DNA from: JACCTU01 sp963798985
GTDB taxonomy: Bacteria > Actinomycetota > Thermoleophilia > Gaiellales > Gaiellaceae
Length of the DNA stretch: 64,000 nucleotides
NCBI GenBank assembly: GCA_963798985.1
Contig: CAWCVL010000006.1
Location: forward strand, 1-64,000
Reading direction: 5' to 3'
Numbering within the stretch: position 1 is the stretch's first letter; the number at the start of each line of letters is the position of its first letter. Below, one piece after another: positions 39,608 to 49,176 of this stretch. A model generated the notes under the pieces. It saw only the letters and a list, made by a program, of their open reading frames with translations. It had not been told where the DNA came from and ran no database searches. The position numbers and the translations under genes are program-made.

Positions 39608-40831
39608 GTGAAGGTTCTGGTCGTCGGGTCGGGCGGGCGCGAGCACGCGCTCGCCTGGAAGCTCGCGCAGAGCCCGCGGCTGACGGAGCTGCACGCGGCG
39701 CCCGGCAATCCGGGGATCGCAGGCCTCGGGCCGTGCCACCCGGTGCACCCGGAGGACGCCGAAGGCCTGCTCGCGCTCGCTCGTGCGCTCGCGATCGACC
39801 TCGTCGTGATCGGGCCCGAGGTGCCGCTCGTCTCGGGCGTCGCGGACGCGCTTCGCCTCGGCGGCGTCGCGGTGTTCGGCCCGAGCGCCGCGGCAGCGCG
39901 GATCGAGGGCTCGAAGCGCTTCGGGAAGGACGTCCTGCAGGCCGCGGGCGTCCCCACTGCCGAGGGGCTCGCGGTCGCCCGGCCCCCCTGCGTCGTCAAA
40001 GCGGATGGGCTCGCGGCCGGCAAGGGCGTCTTCGTCTGCCACACGCAGGATGAGCTCGACGCTGCGCTCCGCGCCGTGTCGGGCCTCGGCGACGACTTCG
40101 TGGTCGAAGAGCTGCTCGAGGGGGACGAGCTGTCGGTGTTCGCGGTCTGCGACGGCGTCACCGCGCTCGGGCTACCACCCGCACGCGACTTCAAGCGCGC
40201 GTTCGACGGGGACGCAGGGCCGAACACCGGCGGCATGGGTGCGTTCGCGCCGGTGCAGCTGCGCGGCCTCGACCTCGTTGAGCTCGTCGGGGCGGTGCAC
40301 GAACCGGTGCTGCGGGAGCTCGCCCAGCGCGACGCGCCGTTCATCGGGCTCCTCTACGCCGGGCTGATGCTGACCGAGGCGGGACCCCGGGTGCTCGAGT
40401 TCAACTGTCGGTTCGGTGACCCCGAGACGCAGGCGATCCTGCCGGCGGTCGAAGGCGACCTGCTCGGCGTGCTCGTTGCGGCTGCGGCCGGCGACCTCGG
40501 CGACGCGACAATTGTGGCGTCGGACGACGCCGCGGTGACCGTCGTGCTCGCGGCCCGTGACTACCCTGCGTCGGGTGACATCGGTTCTCCGATCGCCGGC
40601 ATCGCCGAGGCAGAAGCCGACGGCGCCGTCGTCTTCCATGCCGGGACAGCGCTCCGCGGCGATCAGCTCGTGACGAACGGCGGGAGAGTCTTGAACGTGT
40701 CCGCCACGGGCTCGACGCTCGGCGAGGCGCGCGGGCGCGCGTATGCGGCAGCCGAGCGGATCGCGTTCGACGGGATGCGGTTTCGAACCGACGTCGCGCT
40801 CGAAGCTGCGAACGGAGCACCGGTTGGCTGA
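39608..40831 (+). CDS. purD: Phosphoribosylamine-glycine ligase
   Basis: PurD (GARS) joins phosphoribosylamine and glycine with ATP. The 407-residue ATP-grasp protein starts MKVLVVGSGGREHALAW with PGNPGIAGL. It has SKRFGKDVLQAAGVPT, VKADGLAAGKGVFVC, DEGPNTGGMGAF-like DAGPNTGGMGAFAPV, and EFNCRFGDPETQ. The start is GTG at 39608. First gene of the purDEBCSQ run. It overlaps purE by 8 bases. Confidence 0.97.
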   Translation: MKVLVVGSGGREHALAWKLAQSPRLTELHAAPGNPGIAGLGPCHPVHPEDAEGLLALARALAIDLVVIGPEVPLVSGVADALRLGGVAVFGPSAAAARIEGSKRFGKDVLQAAGVPTAEGLAVARPPCVVKADGLAAGKGVFVCHTQDELDAALRAVSGLGDDFVVEELLEGDELSVFAVCDGVTALGLPPARDFKRAFDGDAGPNTGGMGAFAPVQLRGLDLVELVGAVHEPVLRELAQRDAPFIGLLYAGLMLTEAGPRVLEFNCRFGDPETQAILPAVEGDLLGVLVAAAAGDLGDATIVASDDAAVTVVLAARDYPASGDIGSPIAGIAEAEADGAVVFHAGTALRGDQLVTNGGRVLNVSATGSTLGEARGRAYAAAERIAFDGMRFRTDVALEAANGAPVG

Positions 40832-41235
40832 CGGACCGGTGGTGGGGATCCTCGTCGGCTCCGAATCGGACCGAGAGCGGATGCAGGGCGCGTTCGACGA
40901 GCTCGACAAGCGTGAGATCGCGTACGAGTTCGACGTCCGCTCGGCGCACCGGACACCCGACGCGGTGGCGGAGTACGCGCGCACGGCTCGCGAACGCGGG
41001 CTCCGCGTGCTGATCTGCGGCGCGGGTCTCGCCGCCGCGCTCCCCGGCGCGGTCGCGGCGCACACCGACCTGCCGGTGATCGGCGTCCCGCTGCGATCGA
41101 GCCTCAGCGTCCTCGACGGTCTCGACGCGCTGCTGGCCATTTCGCAGATGCCGCCCGGCGTGCCGGTCGCAGCGGTCGGCGTGGACAGCGCGAAGAATGC
41201 GGCCGTGCTCGCTGCGCGAATCCTCGGCGGCGTGA
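40824..41235 (+). CDS. purE: N5-carboxyaminoimidazole ribonucleotide mutase
   Basis: PurE rearranges N5-CAIR to CAIR. It has VGILVGSESDRERM, the motif YEFDVRSAHRTPD with the catalytic His, ICGAGLAAALPGAVAAHT and VPLRSS, ending near NAAVLAARILGG. The TTG start at 40824 overlaps the purD stop. As sequenced the frame runs into the acetyltransferase without a stop. If one base is removed near 41,228 the gene ends at TGA 41233-41235, overlapping the acetyltransferase GTG as GTGA. The latter fits the indel pattern seen elsewhere. Confidence 0.9.
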
Positions 41236-41736
41236 ACGTCCGGCCCGCGCGGCCGGAGGACGCGCGGCGGATTGCCGAGATCCACGTCGAAACCTGGCGT
41301 GCCACCTATCCCGGGGTCGATGCCGCAGGAGGTGCTCGACGGGTTGAGCGTCGACGAGCGTGAGCGGAACTGGCAGGAGTGGATCCCGAGCCCGGAGACG
41401 AGCGCCTTCGTCGCAGAGCTCGACGACGGGGTCGTCGGGTTCGTGAGCGTCGGGCCTTGTTGGGCGGATCGCGCCATCGGCGAGCTCTATGCGATCTACG
41501 TTGCTCCCGCCGGTCAGGGTCGAGGCGCGGGCCTGGCGCTCATGGAAGCGGGCGTCGCCGCACTCTCCGAGCGCTGGGACGAGGCGATCCTCTGGGTCGC
41601 GACGGAGAACCCGCGTGCGCGCCGCTTCTACGAACGGTATGGCTGGGAGGTCGACGGCGAGCGGATCGACGACTCGATCCCCGGGGCCTCCGTGCCCGAG
41701 ACCCGGTACCGGTTGTCCGGCCTGGGGCGACGCTAG
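41232..41736 (+). CDS. GNAT-family N-acetyltransferase, one frameshift
   Basis: The GNAT fold is clear: VNVRPARPEDARRIAEIHVETW at the start (N-terminal strand and helix), ELYAIYVAPAGQGRGAGLALM (acetyl-CoA loop Q/RxxGxG/A) and ENPRARRFYERYGW at the end. One extra G in the CCCGGGG run near 41,315 breaks the frame; the span is a multiple of three plus one. The substrate is unknown. Its location inside a purine operon is unusual, and as sequenced it is fused to PurE (see findings). Confidence 0.8.
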
Positions 41737-41745
41737 TCTGAACCG

Positions 41746-43069
41746 GTGATTGCCCGCTACTCCCGTCCGGCGATGGCCGGGGTCTGGTCGGAGCAGCGAA
41801 AGCTCGAGCGGTGGCTCGAGGTGGAGCTCGCGGCGCTCGACGCCTGGGCCGAGATCGGACGCGTGCCCGCCGAGGCGGCCGACGCGATCCGACAGGCCGC
41901 GGTAGCCCCCACACCGGAGCGGGTGCGCGAGATCGAGGAGCGAACCCACCACGACGTCGCGGCGTTCGTCGACGCCGTCGCCGAAGGGGCTCGGGGAGCA
42001 CGGGCGCTGGTTCCACTACGGCCTCACGTCCTCGGACGTGCTCGACACGGCGCTCTCGCTCCAGATCCAGGAGGCCGGCCGGCTGATCCTCGAGGGACTC
42101 GACCGCGCGTTCGCAGCGGTCGTCGCCCGGGCCGAGGAGCAACGGGAGACGCTGACGATCGGCCGGACGCACGGCGTTCACGCCGAGCCGACGACCTTCG
42201 GGCTGAAGCTCGCGGGCTGGGCGTTCGAGCTCGAGCGGGACCGCACCCGCGTCGAGCGAGCTCTCGACGGGCTGCGCGTCGGGAAGCTGTCCGGCGCCGT
42301 CGGGACGTACTCGGCCACCGACCCCGACGTCGAGCGGATCGCGTGCGAACGGCTCGGCCTCGAGCCCGCGCCGTCATCGACGCAGATCCTCCAGCGCGAC
42401 CGTCACGCGGAGCTGCTGAGCGCGCTCGCGCTCGCCGGTGCGTCGCTCGAGAAGTTCGCGCTCGAGGTGCGCCACCTCGCGCGGACCGAGGTGCGCGAGG
42501 TCGAGGAGCCTTTCGGCCGCGGACAGAAGGGTTCGTCCGCGATGCCGCACAAACGGAACCCGGTCGTCTCAGAGCGGATCTGCGGGCTCGCGCGCGTCGT
42601 TCGCGCCGCCTCGCTCGTCGGGCTCGAGAACGTCGCGCTCTGGCACGAGCGCGACATCACGCACTCGTCGGCCGAGCGTGTCGTCGTGCCGGACGCGTTC
42701 CTCGCGCTCGACTACATGCTGGAGCGTTTCGCCTGGCTCGTCGAAGGGCTCGTCGTCTTCCCGGAGCGGATGCTGCGGAACCTGGAGGCGAGCCACTTCC
42801 TGTTCTTCAGCCAGCGCGTGCTGCTCGCGCTCGTGGAGAGCGGCCTCTCGCGCGACGACGCGTACCGGCTCGTGCAGCGGAACGCGATGCGCGCGTGGGA
42901 GGAGGAGCAGGACTTTCGCGAGCTCGTGAGGAGCGACTCGGAGCTCGCTCCGCGGCTCGCGCTCGACGAGGTCTTCGCGCTCGAGCCGTACACCCGTCAC
43001 GTCGACACCATTTTCGAGCGCCTCCATGCGCTCGTGCGGACGAAAGAGGAGGAGCCCACCTATGCCTGA
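41746..43069 (+). CDS. purB: Adenylosuccinate lyase, one frameshift
   Basis: PurB cleaves SAICAR and adenylosuccinate. The N-terminal frame has IARYSRPAMAGVWSEQRKL and ERTHHDVAAFVDAVAE. After an extra G in the GAAGGGGCTC run near 41,990 the second frame continues FHYGLTSSDVLDTALSLQ, GRTHGVHAEPTTFGLK and the signature GQKGSSAMPHKRNP, with the catalytic Ser in that loop. The corrected length is about 440 residues. The start is GTG at 41746; it overlaps purC by 8 bases. Confidence 0.94.
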
Positions 43070-43925
43070 GGCCGTCGCCCACGTTGGGAGCGGGAAGGTC
43101 CGCGAGCTCTACGCGCTCGACGACGCGCGCCTGCTGCTCGTCGCCAGCGACCGGATCTCGACCTTCGACGTCGTGCTCCCCACGGAGATTCCCGACAAGG
43201 GGCGCGTGCTCACCGGGCTTGCTGCGTTCTGGTTCGCCCGGACGAAGCACCTCGTCCCGAACCACCTGCTCGCGCTGCGCGAGGACGGCCGCTCGACCGA
43301 GTGCCGCAGGCTCGAGATGCTGCCGATCGAGTGCGTCGTTCGCGGCTACCTCGCCGGCTCGGGGTGGAAGGACTACCTCGCGACGGGCGCGACCTCCGGC
43401 CACAGGCTGCCCTCTGGCATGCGCGAGTCCGACCAGCTCCCCGAGCCGATCTTCACGCCGGCGACGAAGGCGCAGTCGGGTCACGACGAGAACATCGACG
43501 CCGAACAGGCCTCGGAGATCGTCGGGCCGGAGCGCTTTCGCGAGGTGGAGCGCGTCGCGTTGACGCTCTACGAGCACGCGGCGAAGTACGCGCGCGAGCG
43601 CGGCATCGTGATCGCGGACACGAAATTCGAGTTCGGGCTCGACGACGAGGGACGGCTCGTCCTCGGCGACGAGGCGCTCACGCCGGACTCGTCGCGGTTC
43701 TGGCCGGCGGACGAGTACGCGCCTGGCGGCGCGCAGCCTTCGTTCGACAAGCAGTTCGTCCGCGACTACTGCGAGACGCTCGGCTGGGACAAGACGGCGC
43801 CGGGGCCGGAGCTCCCCGACGACGTCGTCGCTGGTACCCGCGCGCGCTACGTGGAAGCTTTCGAGCGCGTCACCGGGATCCGGTTCGCCGACTACGTCGC
43901 CGACCCGGACGTGGTGCTGCGGTGA
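43062..43925 (+). CDS. purC: SAICAR synthase
   Basis: PurC joins aspartate to CAIR with ATP. The 287-residue protein has GKVRELYALDDARLLLVASDR, ECVVRGYLAGSGWKDY, GHDENIDAEQASEIVG and DTKFEFGLDDEG, and ends with an acidic helix. The longer form with the LPDDVVAGTRARYVEAFE tail is typical of actinobacteria and yeast. Overlaps purB and, by GTGA, purS. Confidence 0.97.
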   Translation: MPEAVAHVGSGKVRELYALDDARLLLVASDRISTFDVVLPTEIPDKGRVLTGLAAFWFARTKHLVPNHLLALREDGRSTECRRLEMLPIECVVRGYLAGSGWKDYLATGATSGHRLPSGMRESDQLPEPIFTPATKAQSGHDENIDAEQASEIVGPERFREVERVALTLYEHAAKYARERGIVIADTKFEFGLDDEGRLVLGDEALTPDSSRFWPADEYAPGGAQPSFDKQFVRDYCETLGWDKTAPGPELPDDVVAGTRARYVEAFERVTGIRFADYVADPDVVLR

Positions 43926-44164
43926 GGGCGACCGTGCTCGTGCGGCCGAAGGCCGGCATCCTCGACCCGCAAGGCCAGGCGGTGGAAGGCTCGCTGCGGC
44001 AGCTCGGGTTCGCCGTCGGTGAAGCCCGCATCGGCAGGGTCGTCGACCTCGAGCTCGAGGCCACGGACGCGACGTCGGCGCGTGCGGAAGTCGAGCGCAT
44101 GTGCGAGCAGCTCCTTGCGAACCCTCTGATCGAGAGCTTCGAGATCGAGCTGGACGACGCGTGA
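43922..44164 (+). CDS. purS: Phosphoribosylformylglycinamidine synthase subunit PurS
   Basis: The 80-residue protein contains VLVRPKAGILDPQGQAVEGSL and RIGRVVDLELE, the standard PurS dimer fold that links PurQ and PurL. Start and stop overlap the neighbours by 4 bases each (GTGA). Confidence 0.96.
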   Translation: MRATVLVRPKAGILDPQGQAVEGSLRQLGFAVGEARIGRVVDLELEATDATSARAEVERMCEQLLANPLIESFEIELDDA

Positions 44165-44856
44165 GCGAACCGCGCCCGCAGATCGCCGTCATCGTCTTCC
44201 CCGGGTCGAACGACGATCGGGACGCCGCGTGGGCACTCCACGCCCTCGGGGCCGACCCGGTGCTGGTCTGGCACGGCGAGACCGAGCTCCCCGACGTCGC
44301 AGGCGTCATCCTCCCCGGCGGGTTCTCCTACGGCGACTACCTCCGCTGCGGTGCGATCGCCCGGTTCGCGCCGGCGATGGAGGCCGTCGGCCGCTTCGCC
44401 GCGGCAGGCGGACCCGTGCTCGGGATCTGCAACGGCTTCCAGATCCTGTGCGAGGCCGGCCTGCTGCCGGGCGTGCTTCGCCCGAACCGGTCGCTCGAGT
44501 TCGTTTGTCGTGATGTCCGCGTGCGCGTCGAGCGGGCCGACACGAAGCTCACCTCGCGGTGCACGGTCGGGCAGACCCTCACCATCCCGGTGAAGCACGG
44601 CGAGGGCTCCTGGTACGCCGACGACGAGCTCTACGCGGAGCTCGTCGCACTCGACCAGATCGTCCTGCGCTACGAGGACAACCCGAACGGGTCGATGCAC
44701 GACGTCGCGGGCGTTTGCAACCGTGAGGGCAACGTGCTCGGACTGATGCCGCATCCCGAGCACGCGGTCGATCCGCTGCTCGGCCCGGCCGACGGGGCGT
44801 TCGTGATCGCGTCGCTCGTCGACGCTGCGCGCGAACGGGAGCAGGCGCTCGTCTAG
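44161..44856 (+). CDS. purQ: Phosphoribosylformylglycinamidine synthase, glutaminase subunit
   Basis: PurQ supplies ammonia from glutamine to PurL. The 231-residue class I glutaminase has FPGSNDDRDAAWAL, ILPGGFSYGDYLRCGAIAR, the nucleophile Cys90 in LGICNGFQIL, and the His-Glu pair in GLMPHPEHAVD. The large subunit purL does not follow, so it must be elsewhere. It is convergent with the next gene, overlapping by 4 bases. Confidence 0.96.
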   Translation: MSEPRPQIAVIVFPGSNDDRDAAWALHALGADPVLVWHGETELPDVAGVILPGGFSYGDYLRCGAIARFAPAMEAVGRFAAAGGPVLGICNGFQILCEAGLLPGVLRPNRSLEFVCRDVRVRVERADTKLTSRCTVGQTLTIPVKHGEGSWYADDELYAELVALDQIVLRYEDNPNGSMHDVAGVCNREGNVLGLMPHPEHAVDPLLGPADGAFVIASLVDAAREREQALV

Positions 44857-45152
44857 GCACCACCTCCGAGGCCAAGCGCCTCGGCGAGCTCAGGATGACG
44901 GCGGAGCGCATCATGCAAGCGCGCCAGGTCGCGGGCACGCAGCGTCACGGGCCCGCGGCGGGCGGTGCCGTCGGTCGTGTACGCGAAGCGAACGAGGCGC
45001 TCCCCCTTCCCGTTCTCGAGCAGCTGGACGACGGACGAGAACCGGCGCTCACCCGCGCGCTGCGGGATCTCGAGCTGGTCGACGAGGGCGGCGTCGCCCC
45101 ACGCTGTTGCAACCTTGGCTGTTGCGACCTTGGCTGGAGCTTTGGCGGGCAT
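44853..45152 (-). CDS. Conserved hypothetical small basic protein
   Basis: The 99-residue protein starts with an Ala/Lys-rich stretch (PAKAPAKVATAKVATAWG). A compact domain follows with RFSSVVQLLENGKGERLVRFAYT and ARDLARLHDALRRHPEL, which reads as beta strands then a helix. The basic tail suggests nucleic acid contact, but no named domain is recognised. I chose ATG at 45152, since sequence upstream in frame is shadow of the dinB 5' end. Confidence 0.6.
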   Translation of the reverse strand: MPAKAPAKVATAKVATAWGDAALVDQLEIPQRAGERRFSSVVQLLENGKGERLVRFAYTTDGTARRGPVTLRARDLARLHDALRRHPELAEALGLGGGA

Positions 45153-45213
45153 GCGACGAACGTACCGAGCAAACTGTGACGTGTGGGTGTCCCGTCTGTG
45201 CCGAATGTGAGAC

Positions 45214-46281
45214 TTGTCGTCCACAGTGATCGTCGCGCACGTTGACCTGGATGCCTTCTTCGCCGCCGTCGAGGAGCTCGACGACCCGAGCCTGCGCACG
45301 AAGCCGCTCATCGTCGGCGGCGATCCGCAGGGCCGCGGCGTCGTCGCGACCGCGAACTACGTCGCCCGACGCTTCGGCATCCACTCCGCGATGAGCTGCG
45401 CCGAGGCGCGCCGACGCTGCCCGAACGCAGTGTTCGTCCGCCCGCGCCACGACCGCTACCGCGAGCTCTCGCGGAGCGTCTGGTCGACGATCCGCGAAGT
45501 CGCGCCGGTGGTCCAGCAGACCGGGATCGACGAGGGCTACCTCGACCTGAGCGACGAAGCGCCCGACTTCCTCGCCGCCCGCCGGCTGGCCGAGGCGATC
45601 CAGACCGCCGTCCGCGGAACGACGAACCTGACGTGCTCGCTCGGGATCGCGAGCTGCAAGGTCGTCGCGAAGATCGCGAGCGACCGGCGCAAGCCCGGCG
45701 GGATCACTGTCGTCCCCGCGGGACGCGAGGCCGAGTTCCTCGCGCCCCTCGAGGTGCGGAAGCTGCCCGGCGTCGGCCCACGCGCAGAGCAGAGGCTGCG
45801 GCCCGCGGGAATCGAGACGATCGGCGCCCTGGCGACGCTCTCGGACGCCCTGCTCGGGACGTTGCTCGCCGGCAAGGTCGGGCTCGAGCTTCGAGACCGG
45901 GCCCGCGGGATCGACGGGCGACGCGTCGAGACCGCCTCAGAGCCGGCGGTCTCGATCAGCCACGAGGAGACGTTCGACCGCGACGTCGCCGAGCGGGCTC
46001 GCCTCCACGACGAGCTCCGCAGGATGTCGGAGAGCCTCTCCCGGCGACTGAGCGACCGCGGGCTGCTCGCTCGCACGGTGACGACGAAGCTGCGTTACGG
46101 GGACTTCACGACTCGCACGCGCACGACGACCCTGACGACAGGCACCGACGAGGCCGACCGGATCCACGCGCTCGCATGCGAGCTGCTGGATCGCGCGCTC
46201 GACCAGCGGCCGGGCGCGCTCAGGCTGGTCGGCGTCGGGGTGTCGGGGCTCGGCACCGAGGCGCAACTTGCGCTCGTCTGA
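45214..46281 (+). CDS. dinB: Y-family DNA polymerase IV
   Basis: The 355-residue translesion polymerase has the catalytic metal motif HVDLDAFFAAVE, the YxxxR region NYVARRFGIHSAMSC, the second carboxylate motif GIDEGYLDLS (usually S/T-IDEAYLD), CSLGIASCKVVAKIAS, and the HhH motif VRKLPGVGPRAEQRL. The little-finger domain ends GVGVSGL. No C-terminal QLxLF-type clamp motif in standard form; the end reads EAQLALV, a likely beta-clamp peptide. The start is TTG at 45214 or GTG at 45226. No convincing LexA box was found upstream. Confidence 0.93.
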   Translation: MSSTVIVAHVDLDAFFAAVEELDDPSLRTKPLIVGGDPQGRGVVATANYVARRFGIHSAMSCAEARRRCPNAVFVRPRHDRYRELSRSVWSTIREVAPVVQQTGIDEGYLDLSDEAPDFLAARRLAEAIQTAVRGTTNLTCSLGIASCKVVAKIASDRRKPGGITVVPAGREAEFLAPLEVRKLPGVGPRAEQRLRPAGIETIGALATLSDALLGTLLAGKVGLELRDRARGIDGRRVETASEPAVSISHEETFDRDVAERARLHDELRRMSESLSRRLSDRGLLARTVTTKLRYGDFTTRTRTTTLTTGTDEADRIHALACELLDRALDQRPGALRLVGVGVSGLGTEAQLALV

Positions 46282-47582
46282 CTCGGCTCCCTGGTGGCTC
46301 GAGGAAGCTACGCCCGACGAGGCGGCATCCCCGCTCACGGGCGACACGGGTGCTGACGTGGCGATCGTCGGGGGCGGCTACTGCGGACTCTGGACGGCGC
46401 TGACGCTGAAGCAGCGCGCGCCGGAGCTGCAAGTGACGCTCGTCGAGGCGGAGCGTTGCGGGCACGGGCCAAGCGGGAGGAACGGCGGGTTCCTGCACGG
46501 CTACTGGAGCATGCTCGGCTGGCTGCGCGAGGTGCTCGGAGACGAACGGGCAGCTCGAGCTCGCACGAGCCGGCGACAGGATTCTCCCGGCGGTGCGCGC
46601 GCTCGGCGACGACTTCTGGCTGCGCGAGAGCGGGATGGTCGAGGTCGCGACGACGGAGCGGCAGGAACGTGCGCTCGCGGACGCCGTCGCCGTCGCGCGC
46701 CAGCTCGGCGTCCCCGAGGAGGCGCGTGCCCTCTCTGCCGACGAGGTCGCCGCCCGGTGCAGGTCGCCGCGCTTTCGCAACGGCGTCTTCTTCCGCGAGT
46801 GCGCGACCGTTCAGCCCGCTCGGCTCGCACGCGCTCTCCGGCGCAAGGTCGTCGCCGCCGGTGTCGAGCTGCACGAACACACACCTGCGACGCGCGTGCG
46901 CGAAGGCGTCGTCGAGACACTCCAAGGCACGATCCGCGCAGGCGAGATCGTGCTCGCGACGAACTCGGCGCTCGCTCGCTGGCGCCCGACCGCCCGGCGC
47001 CTCGCGGAGTTCCGCTCGTACGTCGTCCTCACCGAGCCCGTGCCCGACTTGATCGCCGAGCTCGGCTGGACGGGCGGCGAGGCGATCGCCGACGGCCGGA
47101 TGTTCCTGCACTACTTCCGCACGACGAACGACGGCCGCGTGCTGATGGGGAGCGCCGGCGGGACGCGACGCCATGCCGAGCGCGGGTTACAGCTCCTCCT
47201 CCCCGCGCTCGCAGAGGCGCGGATCACCCATCACTGGGGCGGACCGATCGACGTGTCTGCCGACCGCTTGCCAAACGTCGGCTCGTGCGGCCGCATCCAC
47301 TACGCGGCGGGCTTCACGGGCAACGGCGTCGGGCCGACGTGGCTCGCTGCGCAATCGCTCGCGTCGCTCGTGCTCCGAGCCGACGACGAATGGTCGCGGC
47401 TCCCCCTCGTCGGTCGGCGCGTCCGGCCGCTTCCTCCCTTCAAGAACGTCGGCGGACGGCTCGTCAGCTCAGCCGTGATCCGAATCGAGGAGGCCGAGGA
47501 GGAGGGGCGCCGCCCCTCGCCGCTCGCGCGAATCGGGGCGGCGCTGCCGCGACTCACGGGGTCGCGGCTCGGCCTTCGGTAG
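46268..47582 (+). CDS. FAD-dependent oxidoreductase (DAO family, gamma-glutamylputrescine oxidase-like), one frameshift
   Basis: The protein opens APWWLEEA and has the dinucleotide motif ADVAIVGGGYCGLWTALTL and GPSGRNGGFLHGYWS, the DAO-family layout shared with PuuB/OrdL. After one extra G near 46,543 the second frame continues GDDFWLRESGMVEVAT, GGPIDVSADRLPNVG and YAAGFTGNGVGPTWLA. The span is a multiple of three plus one, about 437 residues corrected. Given the neighbouring polyamine genes it probably oxidises an amine; no PuuA partner is present in the window. The TTG start overlaps dinB by 14 bases. It ends exactly at the convergent amine oxidase. Confidence 0.85.
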
Positions 47583-49118
47583 CTACTTCAGGTCGGCGAG
47601 GATCTCGGCGGCTGCGCGCTCGCCCGTCTCGACTGCGCCGTTCAGATAACCCTGGAAGTCGACCGAGGTGTGCTCGCCGGCGAAGTGGCACGTGCCCTGC
47701 CGGCGACCCTCCATCCCGGCGAACTTCGTGTACTGCCCGACCTTCCAGTACGAGTACGAGCCGCGCGTCCACTCGTAGCCCGGCCAGAAGTCGATCGCAG
47801 CCCGGCCGTTGTACGCCTTCGTGATCCCCGGCAGGACCGGCTCCGCCTGCGCGAGGAACTGCTGCGCGCGCGACTGCGGCGTGCCGCTGCCGAAGCTCGC
47901 GCCGACGTTTCCGCCCGTGTAGTTGACGAGGATCCCGGAGGCGCCCGGCTGTGCGCGCGACACCTCCCACGCGCTCTGGTATCCGCGATCCGAGTACGTC
48001 TCGCCGTTGAACCCCTGCGCACGCCACGGACGGCTCTTGAACTGCACGTGCAGCTTCGAGTTCGTCCCCATCCCCTGCTCACGCACCGCGACCTCCTTCA
48101 GGCGCTCCCAGCCCGCGCGCGAGAAGTTGACCGAGGAGCGTAGGATCGAGAACGGCAGCGCGAGCACGACGCGATCCGCGGTGATCGTCTTCGTCGCGGA
48201 GCCCTGCTTGAACGTCAGCTCCCAGCGGCCCGCAGCCGTGACGCGGATCGCGATGAGCTGCGAGCTCGTCGTGATCTGACCTGCGAGCGCCTCGCCGAGC
48301 CGCGCCGTGATCTGGTCGTTGCCACCGGCGACGCGATACTTCTCGTTCGACGCGCCGAAGATGCGCAGGTTTCCCTGGCCGCGGTATCCCAGCAGGTAGA
48401 TCAGGTTGAGCGAGCTCTGCTCCGACGACTCGGCGCCGTACTCGATGTTGTAGGCGACGTCGAGCAGCTGGCCGAGCTTCGACTCGATTCCGCCGTCGAT
48501 GCTCTCGTCGATCCAGTCGACGATCGACATTGCGTCGAGCTCGCGCCCGCGCGGTGTGGAGAGGTCGAACAGCGTTGGGAAGCTCGCCGCCGAGAGGTCC
48601 CTGTGGATCTTCTGCCAGGCGGCCTTGATGTCGCGCGTCGCCTCCTCGTACGAGTACCGCGCGCCGTCGAACCAGCTCGTCTGCTCGGTGCCGTTCGCCT
48701 CGGCGGAGAGCAGGTTGTCGAGCTTCAACCCGAGCTCCGACGCAAGGTGCCTGATCTGCGTGTGACCCTGGTCGATCAACTCACCGCCGCGCTCGACGAT
48801 CTGCCCGTCGGCGAACGCGTCGCGAAGCGTCCAGCAACGGCCGCCGATCCGCTCCGAGGCTTCGTGGACCTCCGCGTTGATCCCGGCCTGCTTCAGCCGA
48901 TACGCCGCGCTCAACCCGGCCAGCCCGGCGCCGACGACCACGACTCGACCCGCCGGAGCGGCGGCCCGCGCACGCTGCGCGAAGACGCCGAAGGCGGTCG
49001 CGGCAGCGCCCGCTGCCGCGGTGTCGCGCAGGAACCCGCGCCGCGTCGTCGACCGATCCTCAGCGGCAGCCTCGGCCGCCGCGCGCTGCACTGTCTCGAG
49101 CAGCGGTGTTCTCGCCAT
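47583..49118 (-). CDS. Flavin amine oxidase with Tat signal
   Basis: The 511-residue protein has a twin-arginine signal (STTRRGFLRDTAAAGAAATA, residues 23-42), so it is probably exported folded. The FAD motif VVVVGAGLAGLSAAYRL and GRCWTLRDAFADGQIVERGGELI follow, then AGEHTSVDFQGYLNGAVETGERAA, as in monoamine and polyamine oxidases. The substrate is likely a primary or polyamine by context. ATG at 49118 lies behind GAGAGGG. It is 58 bases downstream of the pucR-like gene on the same strand. Intact. Confidence 0.9.
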   Translation of the reverse strand: MARTPLLETVQRAAAEAAAEDRSTTRRGFLRDTAAAGAAATAFGVFAQRARAAAPAGRVVVVGAGLAGLSAAYRLKQAGINAEVHEASERIGGRCWTLRDAFADGQIVERGGELIDQGHTQIRHLASELGLKLDNLLSAEANGTEQTSWFDGARYSYEEATRDIKAAWQKIHRDLSAASFPTLFDLSTPRGRELDAMSIVDWIDESIDGGIESKLGQLLDVAYNIEYGAESSEQSSLNLIYLLGYRGQGNLRIFGASNEKYRVAGGNDQITARLGEALAGQITTSSQLIAIRVTAAGRWELTFKQGSATKTITADRVVLALPFSILRSSVNFSRAGWERLKEVAVREQGMGTNSKLHVQFKSRPWRAQGFNGETYSDRGYQSAWEVSRAQPGASGILVNYTGGNVGASFGSGTPQSRAQQFLAQAEPVLPGITKAYNGRAAIDFWPGYEWTRGSYSYWKVGQYTKFAGMEGRRQGTCHFAGEHTSVDFQGYLNGAVETGERAAAEILADLK

Positions 49119-49176
49119 GACCCTCTCCTCTCCCTGAGACGCCTGGACGAAGGATCGTCCCGCCGCCGTGTGCTGC

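Noticed and set aside
45153..45213. CGAACGTACCG upstream of dinB as a LexA (SOS) box
   Set aside because: Only one half fits the actinobacterial CGAAC-N4-GTTCG pattern, so it is not supported.
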